From assembly GCF_913773995.1 (NCBI RefSeq), contig NZ_CAJYES010000153.1, positions 1-64,000 on the forward strand: a stretch of DNA of 64,000 nucleotides. The letters are read 5' to 3'. Source of the stretch: an uncultured Pseudacidovorax sp. (GTDB lineage: Bacteria > Pseudomonadota > Gammaproteobacteria > Burkholderiales > Burkholderiaceae_C). The position numbers were made by a program, and so were the translations under genes. Under the pieces are notes generated by a model. The model ran no database searches. It worked only from the letters and a program-made list of their open reading frames with translations, and was not told where the DNA came from. Positions 16,537 through 25,541 of this stretch are shown here, piece after piece (position 1 is the first letter of the stretch; each line of letters starts with the position of its first letter).

Positions 16537-17348
16537 GGGCGGGCCTCCGGCGGGGACGCGGATGCTGCTGCGGCGGCGGCCGGCAGCGTGCCGGCGGCGG
16601 CCTGGGCCGGCGCATTCAGCCAGACTTCGAACTCTTCGGCCGGCATCGCCTGCACCACCATCGGCATGTGGGCATGGCCGGCGCCGCAGAACTCGGCGCA
16701 GACGCCGCGGTAGGTGCCGGGCCGGTCCGCCTGCAGCCGCACGACCAGCGTGCGGCCCGGCACGGCGTCGAGCTTGCCGCCCAGGCGCGGCACCCAGAAG
16801 CCGTGGATCACGTCGGCGCTGCGGGTGTGCACGTCCACCGCGCGGCCGGCGGGCAGGCGCAGCTCGTTGCGCAGGCGCTGGCCGGTGTCGGGGTAATGCA
16901 CCTCCCACCACCACTGGTGGCCGGTGACCTCCACCCGCAGCGGGGCGGCGGCGGCGCCCGGCCAGGGCAGCTGGTGGAAGCCGGCCGGCGAGCCGAAGAC
17001 CAGCAGCGCCGTGATGGCGACGCCCGGCAGCAGCAGCCCGCCGCCGACGAGGCAGCGGCGCGCGATGCGGCGCTGGCGCGCGCTGTCCTCGGCCCGGCGC
17101 GCCTCCTGGCCGGAGCGGTGTTCGCCCCCTTTTTCGACACCCGCCCATTCGCCCTTGCCACCGCAGCGGTCACGACCGGCGCGCATGGCCAGCGCACCCA
17201 GCACCACCATCAGCAGCCAGACCGCCACCGCCATGCCGAACATCCACCACCACACCTGCGCGATGGCGCCGGCCGAGGGCCCGGCTGGGTCAAGGACCGA
17301 CAGCGGCCCCCGGCATCCGCCGAGGAGCGGCAGCAGGCCCAGCCCCAC
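16533..17348 (-). CDS. coxB: Cytochrome c oxidase subunit II with lipoprotein-type signal
   Basis: This protein of about 271 aa carries the CuA electron-entry site: 'CAEFCGAGHAHM' gives the two Cys, His and Met ligands, and 'GHQWWWEVHY' is the aromatic region that accepts electrons from cytochrome c. A lipobox-like 'LLPLLGGC' near the start suggests lipidation. Two transmembrane segments follow, separated by an unusually long charged linker (about residues 60-100, 'GKGEWAGVEKGGEHR') whose DNA contains a dyad at 17117-17141. No ATG fits; the start is GTG at 17348 (ATT is the preceding codon). The 3' end overlaps coxAC by 4 nt. Confidence 0.88.
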   Translation of the reverse strand: MGLGLLPLLGGCRGPLSVLDPAGPSAGAIAQVWWWMFGMAVAVWLLMVVLGALAMRAGRDRCGGKGEWAGVEKGGEHRSGQEARRAEDSARQRRIARRCLVGGGLLLPGVAITALLVFGSPAGFHQLPWPGAAAAPLRVEVTGHQWWWEVHYPDTGQRLRNELRLPAGRAVDVHTRSADVIHGFWVPRLGGKLDAVPGRTLVVRLQADRPGTYRGVCAEFCGAGHAHMPMVVQAMPAEEFEVWLNAPAQAAAGTLPAAAAAASASPPEARP

Positions 17349-17357
17349 AATGGCCGG

Positions 17358-17846
17358 ATGAGCGCCGCACCTCCGAGCCCGGGCCAAGTGATGCCCGAAC
17401 CCATCCGCAGCCGCGCGGCCATTGCGGGCCATCCGCTGCATCCCATGCTGATCCACTTTCCGGTGGCGGCGCTGATCGGCCTGGTGGGCACCGACGGCGC
17501 CTGGTGGTGGACGCAGGACCCCTTCTGGGCGCGCGCCGGCCTGTGGCTGGCGGGCGTGGGCGCGGCCGGCGGCTGGATCGCCAGCGTGGCCGGGCTGATC
17601 GACCTGCTGACGGTCAGGCGCATCCGCCGGCTGGTCACGGCCTGGGGCCACGCCATCGTCGCCGTGATGATGCTGTCGCTGGCCACGCTCAACTGGGCGG
17701 TGCGCTGGCGCGCGGAAGACCCGGCCCAGTGGCTGTGGCCCTGGGGCGCGGGCATCACGCTGTTCACGGCGTGCTTCATCGCGCTGGCCGCCTACCTGGG
17801 CGGGCGGCTGGTGTACGAGAAGGGCGTGGCGGTCGACATGACCTGA
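17358..17846 (+). CDS. DUF2231 membrane protein
   Basis: This 162-aa protein (151 aa from the alternative ATG at 17391) has the DUF2231 hallmark 'AGHPLHPMLIHFPVA' followed by four hydrophobic segments. Its function is unknown; members often sit near cytochrome or copper-related genes. It is divergent from coxB with only about 9 bp between starts, so the two promoters must overlap coding sequence or one start is wrong. Neither candidate start has a good RBS. It is the only plus-strand gene in the 10-23 kb area. Confidence 0.82.
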   Translation: MSAAPPSPGQVMPEPIRSRAAIAGHPLHPMLIHFPVAALIGLVGTDGAWWWTQDPFWARAGLWLAGVGAAGGWIASVAGLIDLLTVRRIRRLVTAWGHAIVAVMMLSLATLNWAVRWRAEDPAQWLWPWGAGITLFTACFIALAAYLGGRLVYEKGVAVDMT

Positions 17847-17914
17847 GCCAGCACCGCCTGCCCCGGAGTGGGTCGGATGAGGACGCGCCTTCGCCAGTAC
17901 GTGGCAGGCACCAC

Positions 17915-18349
17915 TCATGGCAGTGCCCCGTCCAGCCCGGGCTTGCGCAACACCAGCCAGGCGATGGCCAGCAGCAGCGGCAGCAGCAGCGCACCGATGA
18001 GCAGCGCGGCGCGCCGCGCAGACTGCCCGCGCTCCACGCGCAGGATGAGCAGGCCGAAGCTGGCATGTCCCAGGGCCAGCAGTCCGACCAGCACCAGCTT
18101 GGCCAGCAACCACAGCCCGAGCGTGCCCTGCACGACAAAGATGAGCGTGCCCGATCCGATGGCCAGCAGCGCGGCCGGCGTGGCCACCCAGATGAACAGG
18201 GCGCGCAGGATCTCGTCCTGCGGATCGCCCAGGGCTGCCGGTCGGCGCCGGGCGTCGCCGGAAGCGGCTGCGGTCGCCAGCGGCAGATAGAGCAACGAGC
18301 CGCACCACAGGATGACGGCGCCGATGTGCAGCACCTTCAGCCAGGGCAT
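17915..18349 (-). CDS. CopD-family membrane protein
   Basis: This 144-aa protein with four transmembrane segments starts 'MPWLKVLHIGAVILWCGSLL', the heme/copper-type CopD or HemJ-like pattern. Conserved His8 and a charged central loop support the family. It faces the cytochrome oxidase genes on the same strand but is separated by the oppositely oriented DUF2231 gene. It may handle copper or heme for the oxidase; this is inferred from position. Confidence 0.75.
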   Translation of the reverse strand: MPWLKVLHIGAVILWCGSLLYLPLATAAASGDARRRPAALGDPQDEILRALFIWVATPAALLAIGSGTLIFVVQGTLGLWLLAKLVLVGLLALGHASFGLLILRVERGQSARRAALLIGALLLPLLLAIAWLVLRKPGLDGALP

Positions 18350-18455
18350 GCCGCCCCCGCGTCAGAAGGCAGGCGCGACGCGCGTGGCAGGCGGAACCAG
18401 TGACGCAGGCACGGCATGCCCAGCGGAGCCGGCGGGCGGATTCGATACCGCGCGC

Positions 18456-18707
18456 TCAACGCACATCCACCGGGGCGTCGCGCCCCTTGGCGGCGGGATG
18501 AGGTGCGCCACTGGCGTCGCCCTTCTCGCATACCTTCTCGCCGTCGTGGCTGCCAGGCTCGTGCGGCGGCGGCAGGTCCGCGTCCTGGGACTGCGCGGGC
18601 CGGCGGCGCCGGCTGCCCGGCTTCAGGCGGCCTTCTTCCTCCATCTTGCGCGCCTGTTCCCGGCTGCCGGTGGTGGCCGCGCGCGTGCGCGGCGTGTTCG
18701 TGGACAT
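18456..18707 (-). CDS. Small basic hydrophilic protein, unknown function
   Basis: This 83-aa protein begins 'MSTNTPRTRAATTGSREQAR' and is rich in Arg, Lys, Pro, Gly and Glu, with no hydrophobic stretch, so it is probably disordered and cytoplasmic. It has an AAGGGG Shine-Dalgarno sequence 7 nt upstream. Frame use and the RBS support a real gene, but I do not recognise a family. It lies between the acetoacetyl-CoA synthetase and copD genes with spacers of about 165 and 105 bp. Confidence 0.55.
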   Translation of the reverse strand: MSTNTPRTRAATTGSREQARKMEEEGRLKPGSRRRRPAQSQDADLPPPHEPGSHDGEKVCEKGDASGAPHPAAKGRDAPVDVR

Positions 18708-18871
18708 CGCCAGACCCCTTGCTCGAAACGGGCCGGCACCGCGGATGGCGCCAGCGGGTTCGGGTCAGGTCGCGTGTCCTGTAGTTGTGTGTTGCGGCGA
18801 CGGCACCCCGGGCTCTCCCCCTGCGTGCCATCGTAGGAAGCCCGGCGCGCGCCCGCTGTCGGACAACAGAG

Positions 18872-20908
18872 CTATGAGGTCGAGCGCGCCAGGTACTGCT
18901 GCGCAAAGTCCACGAACCAGTCGATAGCCGCGGGCTGCGCGAGCGCATCCCGCTTGACCACCTTCTCCACCGGCTGGCCCAGCAGCAGCTTCTTGACGGG
19001 CAGCTCCAGCTTCTTGCCGGTGATGGTGCGCGGCACCAGCGCCACCGGCACGATCTCGTCCGGCACATGGCGGGCCGAGAGCCCGGTGCGCAGCGCCTGC
19101 CGGATGCGCTGGCGCAGCGGCTCGTCCAGCTCGATGCCGGGCCGCAGTTGGACGAACAAGGCCATCCACGAGGGGCGGCCCAGGTATTCGAGGTCCACCA
19201 CCAGGCTGTCGGCCACCTCATCCAGCTGCTCCACCACGCGGTAGAACTCGGCCGTGCCCATGCGCACGCCCTGGCGGTTGATGGTGGCGTCAGAGCGGCC
19301 GTAGATGACGCCGCCCACCGCCCCCGGCCGGGGCACCAGCCGCAGCCAGTCGCCATGCCGCCAGACGGGGCGCCCGGCCGCGTCCTGGAAGGTGTCGAAG
19401 TAGCTCTCGCGGTAGCGGCTGCCGTCTTCGTCGCCCCAGAAGAACAGCGGCATCGAGGGCAGCGGGTTGACGCAGACCAGCTCGCCGACCTCGTCCATCA
19501 CCGGGCGGCCGTCGTCGCTCCAGGCCTCGACGCGGGCGCCGAGGACGCGGCACTGCATCTCGCCCAGGTACACCGGCAGCGTGGGCAGGCCCACCAGGAA
19601 GCCGCCGGCCAGGTCGGTGCCGCCGGAGACCACGTTGAGCCACAGGTCAGGCCGGATCGACGCGTAGATCCAGGCGCATGCCTCGGGCGACAGCGGCGAG
19701 CCGGTGGAACCGATGGTGTGAAGCGCGCCTAGGTCGGCGATGTCGCGCGGCACGATGCCGGCCTTCATACAGCTCTGGTGGATGGCGGCACCGGCGCCGA
19801 AGAAGTTGACGCGCGTGCGACCGGCGAGCTTCCACAGGTGGCCCCAGTCGTGTTCGGGCCCGGCGCCCGTCACGCTGCCGTCGTAGAGCACGACGGTGGC
19901 GCCGCCCAGCAGGCTCATGATGTGGGCGTTCCACACCATCCACGAGGTGTTGACGGCCCACAGCACCCGGTCGCCGGGATGCAGGTCGTTGTGCAGCACC
20001 ATGTTGACCATGCCGTTGGCCAGCACGCCGCCATGGCCATGCACGATGGGCTTGGGCAGGCCGGTGGTGCCGGAGGAATAGAGGATCCACAGCGGATGGT
20101 CGGCCGGCAGCGGCTGAGGCGCCACGACGGACGGTGCGGCCAGGGCCTCGGCCCAGGGCACCCAGCGCCGGGCCCGTACCTGGGGCGGCGGCTCGGCGTC
20201 GGCCGCGAGGTGGGGCACCCACAGCACGGCCTGCACGCTGGGCAGGCCGGCCAGGATCTCGTCCAGCGGCGCGCGGCGGTCGAAGGGCTTGCCGGCGAAG
20301 CGGTAGCCGTCGACCGCGATCAGCACCTTGGGCGCGACCTGGCGGAAGCGGTCGCCGACGCTCACCGGGCCCATGTCGGGCGCGCACAGCGTCCAGATGG
20401 CGCCCAGGCTGGCGGCGGCCAGGAAGGCCACGACGGTCTGCGGGATGTTGGGCAGGTAGCCCGCCACGCGGTCGCCGGGTTCCACGCCCAGGGCGCGCAG
20501 CGTGGCGGCCACGGCGCCGACCTGGCGCCGCAGCTCGGCCCAGTCCATCTCGCCGGTACCCCCGGCCTCGCTCTCGTAGACGATGGCCGGTGTCGCCAGC
20601 CCCTCGTGGCGCAGCACCTGCTGCACGAAGTTCACCCGCGCGCCCGGAAACCAGCGCGCGCCGGGCATGGGCGCGTCCTCCCGCATGCGCGCGGGCGGCG
20701 GGTCGAAGGGCAGCGCGAAGAAGTCGAGCACCGCACGCCAGAAGCCCTCGGTGTCCTGAACCGACCACTGCCACATCGCCTCGTAGCCGTCGAAGTGAAG
20801 GCTGCGCTCGCGCTGTAGCCATTGCGCGAAGGCCGTGATCAGGGCACGGTCGCGGCGAGCGTCATCGGGCGTCCAGAGGGGGGTGGGCGGATGTTCGGAG
20901 GGGGTCAT
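18872..20908 (-). CDS. aacS: Acetoacetyl-CoA synthetase
   Basis: This 678-aa ANL-superfamily enzyme activates acetoacetate to acetoacetyl-CoA using ATP, linking ketone-body and polyhydroxybutyrate turnover to central metabolism. The adenylation motif 'YSSGTTGLPKPIVHG', the N-terminal 'MWQWSVQDTEGFW' region, and the C-terminal catalytic lysine region 'GKKLELPVKKLL' are present; length and N-terminal extension match acetoacetate-CoA ligases rather than acetyl-CoA synthetases. It follows a Bug-type receptor gene by 45 bp on the same strand and may be cotranscribed. Confidence 0.93.
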   Translation of the reverse strand: MTPSEHPPTPLWTPDDARRDRALITAFAQWLQRERSLHFDGYEAMWQWSVQDTEGFWRAVLDFFALPFDPPPARMREDAPMPGARWFPGARVNFVQQVLRHEGLATPAIVYESEAGGTGEMDWAELRRQVGAVAATLRALGVEPGDRVAGYLPNIPQTVVAFLAAASLGAIWTLCAPDMGPVSVGDRFRQVAPKVLIAVDGYRFAGKPFDRRAPLDEILAGLPSVQAVLWVPHLAADAEPPPQVRARRWVPWAEALAAPSVVAPQPLPADHPLWILYSSGTTGLPKPIVHGHGGVLANGMVNMVLHNDLHPGDRVLWAVNTSWMVWNAHIMSLLGGATVVLYDGSVTGAGPEHDWGHLWKLAGRTRVNFFGAGAAIHQSCMKAGIVPRDIADLGALHTIGSTGSPLSPEACAWIYASIRPDLWLNVVSGGTDLAGGFLVGLPTLPVYLGEMQCRVLGARVEAWSDDGRPVMDEVGELVCVNPLPSMPLFFWGDEDGSRYRESYFDTFQDAAGRPVWRHGDWLRLVPRPGAVGGVIYGRSDATINRQGVRMGTAEFYRVVEQLDEVADSLVVDLEYLGRPSWMALFVQLRPGIELDEPLRQRIRQALRTGLSARHVPDEIVPVALVPRTITGKKLELPVKKLLLGQPVEKVVKRDALAQPAAIDWFVDFAQQYLARSTS

Positions 20909-20953
20909 GGGCGGTCGGTTGAAGGGGGCGGCGTATCGCTCGCCGGCAGAGTT

Positions 20954-21943
20954 TCAGGAGTCGGCCGTGAAGCCGATGCGCGGCACCTGCACGCGCCAGA
21001 AGTCGGTGTCGGCCTTGAGTTTCGCCGCCAGTTCCTTGGGACCGACGAACTGCGCGCTCATGCCGAATTCGGCCAGGCCCTGCGCATAGTCCGGCTGCGC
21101 GACGGCGGCGCGGGCGGCCGTCGCCAGCCGGTCGATGACGGCCTGCGGCGTGCGGGCCGGCACGAAGAGCCCGAACCATTCGGTGTTGTCGAGCGCATAG
21201 CCCTGCTCCGCATAGGTGGGCAGCTCCGGCGCGAAGGGGCTGCGTGCGCTGCCGCTGACGGCCAGCAGGCGCAGCCGGCCCGAGCGCAGTTGGGGCAGGT
21301 AGCTGCCCAGCACGGTGGAATAGCCCGCCACCTGCCCGCCCATCAGGTCCTGCAGGCCGGGGCCGTCGCCGCGGTAGGGCACATGGGTCAGCTCCACCCC
21401 GGCAATCTTGCCCAGCAGGCTGCCCAGCAGGTGCGGCGTGGAGCCCGCGGCGGGCGAGCCGAAGGCCGCCTGTGCCGGATGCGCCTTGGCCCAGGCGATG
21501 AAGTCGGGCAGCGTCCGGACGCTGGCCGGCACCGCGGGCCCGACGGCGAAGGCGAAAGGGAAAGTGCACACCATCGCCACCGGCACCACGTCCTGCGGTG
21601 CATAGGGCAGCTTGCGGTAGGTGAAGGGATAGATGCTGAAGGGCGCTGGCGGCGACAGCAGCACCGTGCCGCCGTCGGCCGCGGCCTCCTTGACGGCGCC
21701 GACCGCGATCTGCGTGCCGGCGCCCGGTCGGTTGTCCACCAGCATCGTCGGCGCGTAGGCGCCGCGCAGCTTCTCGGCCAGGCGGCGGGCCACGTTGTCG
21801 GTGCTGCCGCCGGGCGGAAAGCCGACGACGATGCGCACCACCTCGGGCGTCTGCGCCGAGGCCGGGCGCGGCCACAGGGGCAGGGCGGCGGTGGCACCCA
21901 GGGTGCCCAGCAAGCGGGCGGTGAACTGGCGGCGGTCGGTCAT
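20954..21943 (-). CDS. Bug-family (TctC) extracytoplasmic solute-binding protein
   Basis: This 329-aa periplasmic protein has a Tat-like signal 'MTDRRQFTARLLGTLGA', with cleavage expected after 'RPASA'. The Bug fold is recognised from 'IVVGFPPGGSTDNVARRL' and 'VDNRPGAG'. These receptors bind carboxylates and serve tripartite tricarboxylate transporters, but most are orphans as here. An AGGAGA sequence precedes the ATG at 21943, which I prefer over the long ORF. The ligand cannot be told; the next gene suggests a keto acid, but that is a guess. Confidence 0.9.
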   Translation of the reverse strand: MTDRRQFTARLLGTLGATAALPLWPRPASAQTPEVVRIVVGFPPGGSTDNVARRLAEKLRGAYAPTMLVDNRPGAGTQIAVGAVKEAAADGGTVLLSPPAPFSIYPFTYRKLPYAPQDVVPVAMVCTFPFAFAVGPAVPASVRTLPDFIAWAKAHPAQAAFGSPAAGSTPHLLGSLLGKIAGVELTHVPYRGDGPGLQDLMGGQVAGYSTVLGSYLPQLRSGRLRLLAVSGSARSPFAPELPTYAEQGYALDNTEWFGLFVPARTPQAVIDRLATAARAAVAQPDYAQGLAEFGMSAQFVGPKELAAKLKADTDFWRVQVPRIGFTADS

Positions 21944-22091
21944 GGCAAGGTCTCCTTCAGGCCCGGTCTGGTCGCTGCCGGGCTCGGTGCGCACTGTGCC
22001 GCGGGCGGCGATGGAGGCCTGTCGGTTTGCTGCGCCGGCTGTCGGCGCCTTGCGCCACCGCGGGAAAGCCCTGAGAAAGACCGCGGGCCGT

Positions 22092-23018
22092 TCAGCCGCC
22101 GCGCCGCAGGGCCGTCGGCGATTGGCCCCAGTGGCGCCGGAAGGCCTGCGAGAAATGCGGCGCCGAGCGGTGGCCGGTGCGGGCCGCGATCTCGGCGATG
22201 TCGAGCGAGGTCTCGCGCACCAGCTCGCCGGCCCGCGACATGCGCTGCGCGTTGAGCCAGGCATGGGGCGTCATGCCGTACGAGGCCTTGAAGGCGCGCG
22301 CGAAGTGGAAGCTGCTGAGGCCCACCAGGCGCGCCATGCGCTCGACCGTCCAGTGGGCATCGAGCGCTTCGCGCACCGCCTCCTCCAGCTGCTGCATCTG
22401 CCGTCGCAGCAGCCAGGCGCCGCCGCGCAGCGCCCGGTGCGGGCCGGCATAGTGGCTGAGCAGGTGCAGCGCCAGGGCCTGCGCCACATGCTCGCCGAAG
22501 CCCCTGTGAAGCGCCGCCTGGCTGTCCAGCGCACCGAGCAGCATGCGGGCGAAGCCGTCGAGCACCGGGTCGTCGCGGCCGAAGCAGCTGTGCAGGCTGA
22601 CCTCGGCCTGCGCGCTGCGGTGCAGCCAGCTCGGGGCGACGTCGATGTGCAGGTTGTCGCGCGGCCGGGCGCTGCGCCAGAAGCTGGGCAGGCCCGCGGG
22701 CACTACCACGGCCTGCCCCGGCTGCCAACGGGTGCGGCCCACGCTTGCGCCGTGGCGCTGCAGAAGGTCGGTGGGAATGGCGCAACGCACGAGGATGGTG
22801 TGCTCGGCCGTGGGCGGCACGTAGAGGTCGCCCTCGGGGCCGACCTGGTGCCACAGCATCAGACCCGGCCAGGGCAGGCCCTGGCTGGAGCGGCGCACGG
22901 AATGGCCAGGCAGGGCCTGCCAGGGCTCGCGGGCGGGCGAGGCGCCTTCCAGCGCGCGCCAGCGGCGCAGGTCGAAGCCGCCCGGGGTGTTCGCGGTCGG
23001 ATCGGATTCGAGGTTCAT
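22092..23018 (-). CDS. AraC-family transcriptional regulator
   Basis: This 308-aa protein has a variable N-terminal sensing half and a C-terminal double HTH (about 205-305): first helix-turn-helix around '[20 protein letters not shown]', second around '[20 protein letters not shown]'. It sits upstream of the Bug/aacS pair on the same strand (148 bp to the receptor gene) and may control it. The ligand is unknown. Confidence 0.9.
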   Translation of the reverse strand: MNLESDPTANTPGGFDLRRWRALEGASPAREPWQALPGHSVRRSSQGLPWPGLMLWHQVGPEGDLYVPPTAEHTILVRCAIPTDLLQRHGASVGRTRWQPGQAVVVPAGLPSFWRSARPRDNLHIDVAPSWLHRSAQAEVSLHSCFGRDDPVLDGFARMLLGALDSQAALHRGFGEHVAQALALHLLSHYAGPHRALRGGAWLLRRQMQQLEEAVREALDAHWTVERMARLVGLSSFHFARAFKASYGMTPHAWLNAQRMSRAGELVRETSLDIAEIAARTGHRSAPHFSQAFRRHWGQSPTALRRGG

Positions 23019-23085
23019 GGCGGCGGTCCGGGCATGGCGGTGCGCGCGATGCTACTGCCGCGGCCCGCCCCGTCCCGCGCCGTCG

Positions 23086-23484
23086 TCAGCCGCCCTTGCG
23101 GGCCGCCAGCATCTCGCCCATGCGCTGGTGGATCAGGTTCACCGCCTTGAGCGGCCGCAGCATGACCTTGAACTGTGTGATGCGGCCATCGGCGTTCCAG
23201 CTGATGATGTCCACGCCGTTGACCTCGATGCCATCGAGCGTGACGGCGAACTCGAGCACGGCATGGTCGGCCGCGATGGTTTCGCGCACGTAGCGGAAGC
23301 TGTCGTTGAAGAAGACCTGGAAGGCCGCCGTGAGGTAGGCGCTGACGATGGGCCGGCCCACCTGCGGCGTGTGCACCACGGGCGAATGGAAGACGGCGTC
23401 CTCGGCCAGCAGCGCCCACAGGCCGGCGCTGTCGTGGGTCTGCACCAGGCGGTGCCATTGGGCCAGGGCGGCGGGGTGCGTCAT
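23086..23484 (-). CDS. NTF2-like / SnoaL-type protein
   Basis: This 132-aa protein has the small alpha+beta fold of nuclear transport factor 2-like proteins: N-terminal helix '[20 protein letters not shown]', then 'VFHSPVV' and a strand-rich C-terminal half with '[20 protein letters not shown]'. Such proteins can be enzymes or ligand binders; no catalytic pair is obvious enough to name a reaction. It precedes the AraC gene by 67 bp on the same strand. Confidence 0.8.
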   Translation of the reverse strand: MTHPAALAQWHRLVQTHDSAGLWALLAEDAVFHSPVVHTPQVGRPIVSAYLTAAFQVFFNDSFRYVRETIAADHAVLEFAVTLDGIEVNGVDIISWNADGRITQFKVMLRPLKAVNLIHQRMGEMLAARKGG

Positions 23485-23685
23485 GGGGTGTCTCCGGTGG
23501 GCGCGGGTGGCCTGTTTCTTGGGGAGACGGAAGGTAGCGCAGCCGGCCCCGCGAGGGCCGTCCGCTGGGTGACAGCGAGCCCATGGCCCGACGGGCCCGG
23601 GGGATCGCGCGGCCGTCGCGGGCCCTTCTCCCTACCCCTCGAGGGCAGAGGGACTCATCCGGACATGGCCGGACGGCGCGGGATT

Positions 23686-24369
23686 TCAGGCGACGTCGAT
23701 GCCAAGGTCTGCGCAGACCTTGGCCAGCGTGGCCTTGAGGGTGGCGACTTCGGCCTCCAGCCGGTCCACCCGCAGGCGCAGGGCGGCCGTCTCACCGGCG
23801 TCGGCCCCGGTCGCCGTCGCAGCGGCACCCGCCACCGGCACCGCCATCAGCTCCGCCGCCACCGGCCCGGACAGCAGGTGCGCCCAGCGGCTCTCGCGCG
23901 CGCCGGGCAGGCGCGGCAGCTTGACCACCAGCGCGCCGGCCGGCCGCTCGGCCATCTCGTCCAGGAAGCCTTCGACCGAGGAGATGTCGGCGAAGTTGTG
24001 CATGCGGTCGCTGGCGATGCGCAGCTCGCCCGCCGTCTGCGGGCCGCGCAGCATCAGCACGGCCAGCAGGATCACCGACTGCGAGGGCAACCGCAGCACG
24101 CGGTCGGTGTTGTGGCCGTAGCGCATGGCACGGCCGCCGCTGCTCTCGTCCACCAGACTGCGGCGGCGCAGGCTTTCCAGCGCGTCCTGCACCTCGGCCT
24201 CGGCCAGTTCCATCACCGGATGACGGCTGGTCTTCTGGTTGCAGCCGGCCAGCAGGCTGTTGACGGTGAGCGGGTAGCTGTCGGGCACGGTGCGCTGCTT
24301 CTCGATCAGCACGCCGAGCACCCGGGCCTCGGAAGGCGAGAGGATGGGCAGGTTCTGCTCGGTCGTCAT
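23686..24369 (-). CDS. yceH: YceH family (DUF480) protein
   Basis: This 227-aa protein matches the UPF0502/YceH family: two winged-helix-like repeats with '[16 protein letters not shown]', '[20 protein letters not shown]' and '[10 protein letters not shown]', and a C-terminal coiled coil ('[17 protein letters not shown]'). It is cytoplasmic and of unknown function. Its ATG overlaps the stop of the isocitrate dehydrogenase gene (ATGA), so the two are translationally coupled here. Confidence 0.92.
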   Translation of the reverse strand: MTTEQNLPILSPSEARVLGVLIEKQRTVPDSYPLTVNSLLAGCNQKTSRHPVMELAEAEVQDALESLRRRSLVDESSGGRAMRYGHNTDRVLRLPSQSVILLAVLMLRGPQTAGELRIASDRMHNFADISSVEGFLDEMAERPAGALVVKLPRLPGARESRWAHLLSGPVAAELMAVPVAGAAATATGADAGETAALRLRVDRLEAEVATLKATLAKVCADLGIDVA

Positions 24370-25403
24370 GCACCCCCCTTGATCCGCGCGACCAGCGCCT
24401 TGGTGAAGGCGATGGTGTTGGCGCCGCCGCCCAGGTCGCCGGTGCGCACGTTGTCGACATTGAGCGTCTGGTCGATGGCGGTGCGCAGACGGTCGGCCAG
24501 GTCGACGCGCTTGACGTGGTCCAGCATCTGGGCCGCGGCCAGCATCAGCGCGATGGGGTTGGCGATGCCCTTGCCCGCGATGTCGGGCGCCGAGCCGTGC
24601 ACCGCCTCGAAGATGGCCGCATCGGCGCCGATGTTGGCGCCGGGCGCCATGCCCAGGCCGCCCACCAGCCCGGCCACCAGGTCGGACAGGATGTCGCCGA
24701 ACAGGTTGGTGGTGACGATCATGTCGAACTGCCAGGGGTTGAGCACCAGCTTCATGGCGCAGGCGTCCACGATCATGGTCTCGAACTGGAATTGGCCCTG
24801 GTATTCGGCGGCGTAAAGCTGTTCGGCCGTCTCCAGGAAGATGCCCGTCAGCGCCTTCATGATGTTGGCCTTGTGCACCACCGTCACCTTCTTGCGGCCC
24901 TGGGCCACCGCAGCCTCGAAGGCATAGCGAAGGATGTGCTTGCAACCCTGGCGGGTGTTGATGCCGGTGGCCATGGCCACGGCGTGCGGGTCGTCCTCGA
25001 TGCGGATGTAGTGCTCGTGGCCGATGTACAGGCCTTCGAGGTTCTCGCGCACCACCAGCAGGTCGATGTTGTCGAAGCGCCCGCCCGGAATGATGGTGCG
25101 CGCCGGCCGCACGTTGGCGAAGAGCTGGAAGGCCTCGCGCAGCCGCACGTTGGAACTGCGGTAGCCACCGCCCGACGGTGTCTCCAGCGGGCCCTTGAGT
25201 GCCAGGCGCGTGCGGCGGATGCTCTCGAGCGTCGCCTCGGGCAGCGGGTCGCCCGAGGTCTTGACGCCGCCCAGGCCGGCGATCTGCGGGTCCCACTCGA
25301 AGGGCGAGCCCAGGGCGTCGAGCGCGGCCAGGGTGGCTTCCATGATCTCGGGGCCGATGCCGTCGCCGGAGATCAGGGTGGCGGGGATGCGGGGGGTGGT
25401 CAC
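24366..25403 (-). CDS. NAD-dependent isocitrate dehydrogenase
   Basis: This 345-aa member of the isocitrate/isopropylmalate dehydrogenase family oxidises isocitrate to 2-oxoglutarate. Features are '[12 protein letters not shown]', the substrate-binding '[14 protein letters not shown]', the catalytic Lys region 'VHKANIMK' and the metal-binding '[13 protein letters not shown]'. Sequence style and length fit the short NAD-type enzyme rather than the longer NADP-type Icd. The start is GTG at 25403 with a strong AAGGAGG upstream. It is divergent from metG with a 138-bp shared promoter region. An isopropylmalate dehydrogenase is the main alternative, judged less likely. Confidence 0.87.
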   Translation of the reverse strand: MTTPRIPATLISGDGIGPEIMEATLAALDALGSPFEWDPQIAGLGGVKTSGDPLPEATLESIRRTRLALKGPLETPSGGGYRSSNVRLREAFQLFANVRPARTIIPGGRFDNIDLLVVRENLEGLYIGHEHYIRIEDDPHAVAMATGINTRQGCKHILRYAFEAAVAQGRKKVTVVHKANIMKALTGIFLETAEQLYAAEYQGQFQFETMIVDACAMKLVLNPWQFDMIVTTNLFGDILSDLVAGLVGGLGMAPGANIGADAAIFEAVHGSAPDIAGKGIANPIALMLAAAQMLDHVKRVDLADRLRTAIDQTLNVDNVRTGDLGGGANTIAFTKALVARIKGGA

Positions 25404-25469
25404 GGGGCTTCCTCCTTCGGGGTCTGCGGGCAAAGCCGCAAGCATACGGCTGCGACGCGGGCCCAAACC

Positions 25470-25475
25470 TAAAAT
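25470..25475 (+). promoter_or_regulatory. Probable -10 element for metG
   Basis: The TAAAAT hexamer lies 66 bp upstream of the metG ATG in the divergent spacer. A good -35 is not visible. Similar TAAAAT boxes occur upstream of the DUF3460 gene and, on the other strand, upstream of the FAD oxidoreductase gene. Confidence 0.4.
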
Positions 25476-25541
25476 GCCCGACCCTGCCAGAGCGCGGCGC
25501 CCTGCCGCGACACGACCGGCCCATCCGCGAGACCGACATCC

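Noticed and set aside
13906-16713. 935-aa plus-strand ORF opposite the cytochrome oxidase genes
   Set aside because: Gln/His/Arg-rich shadow frame; heme and CuB ligands are on the other strand.
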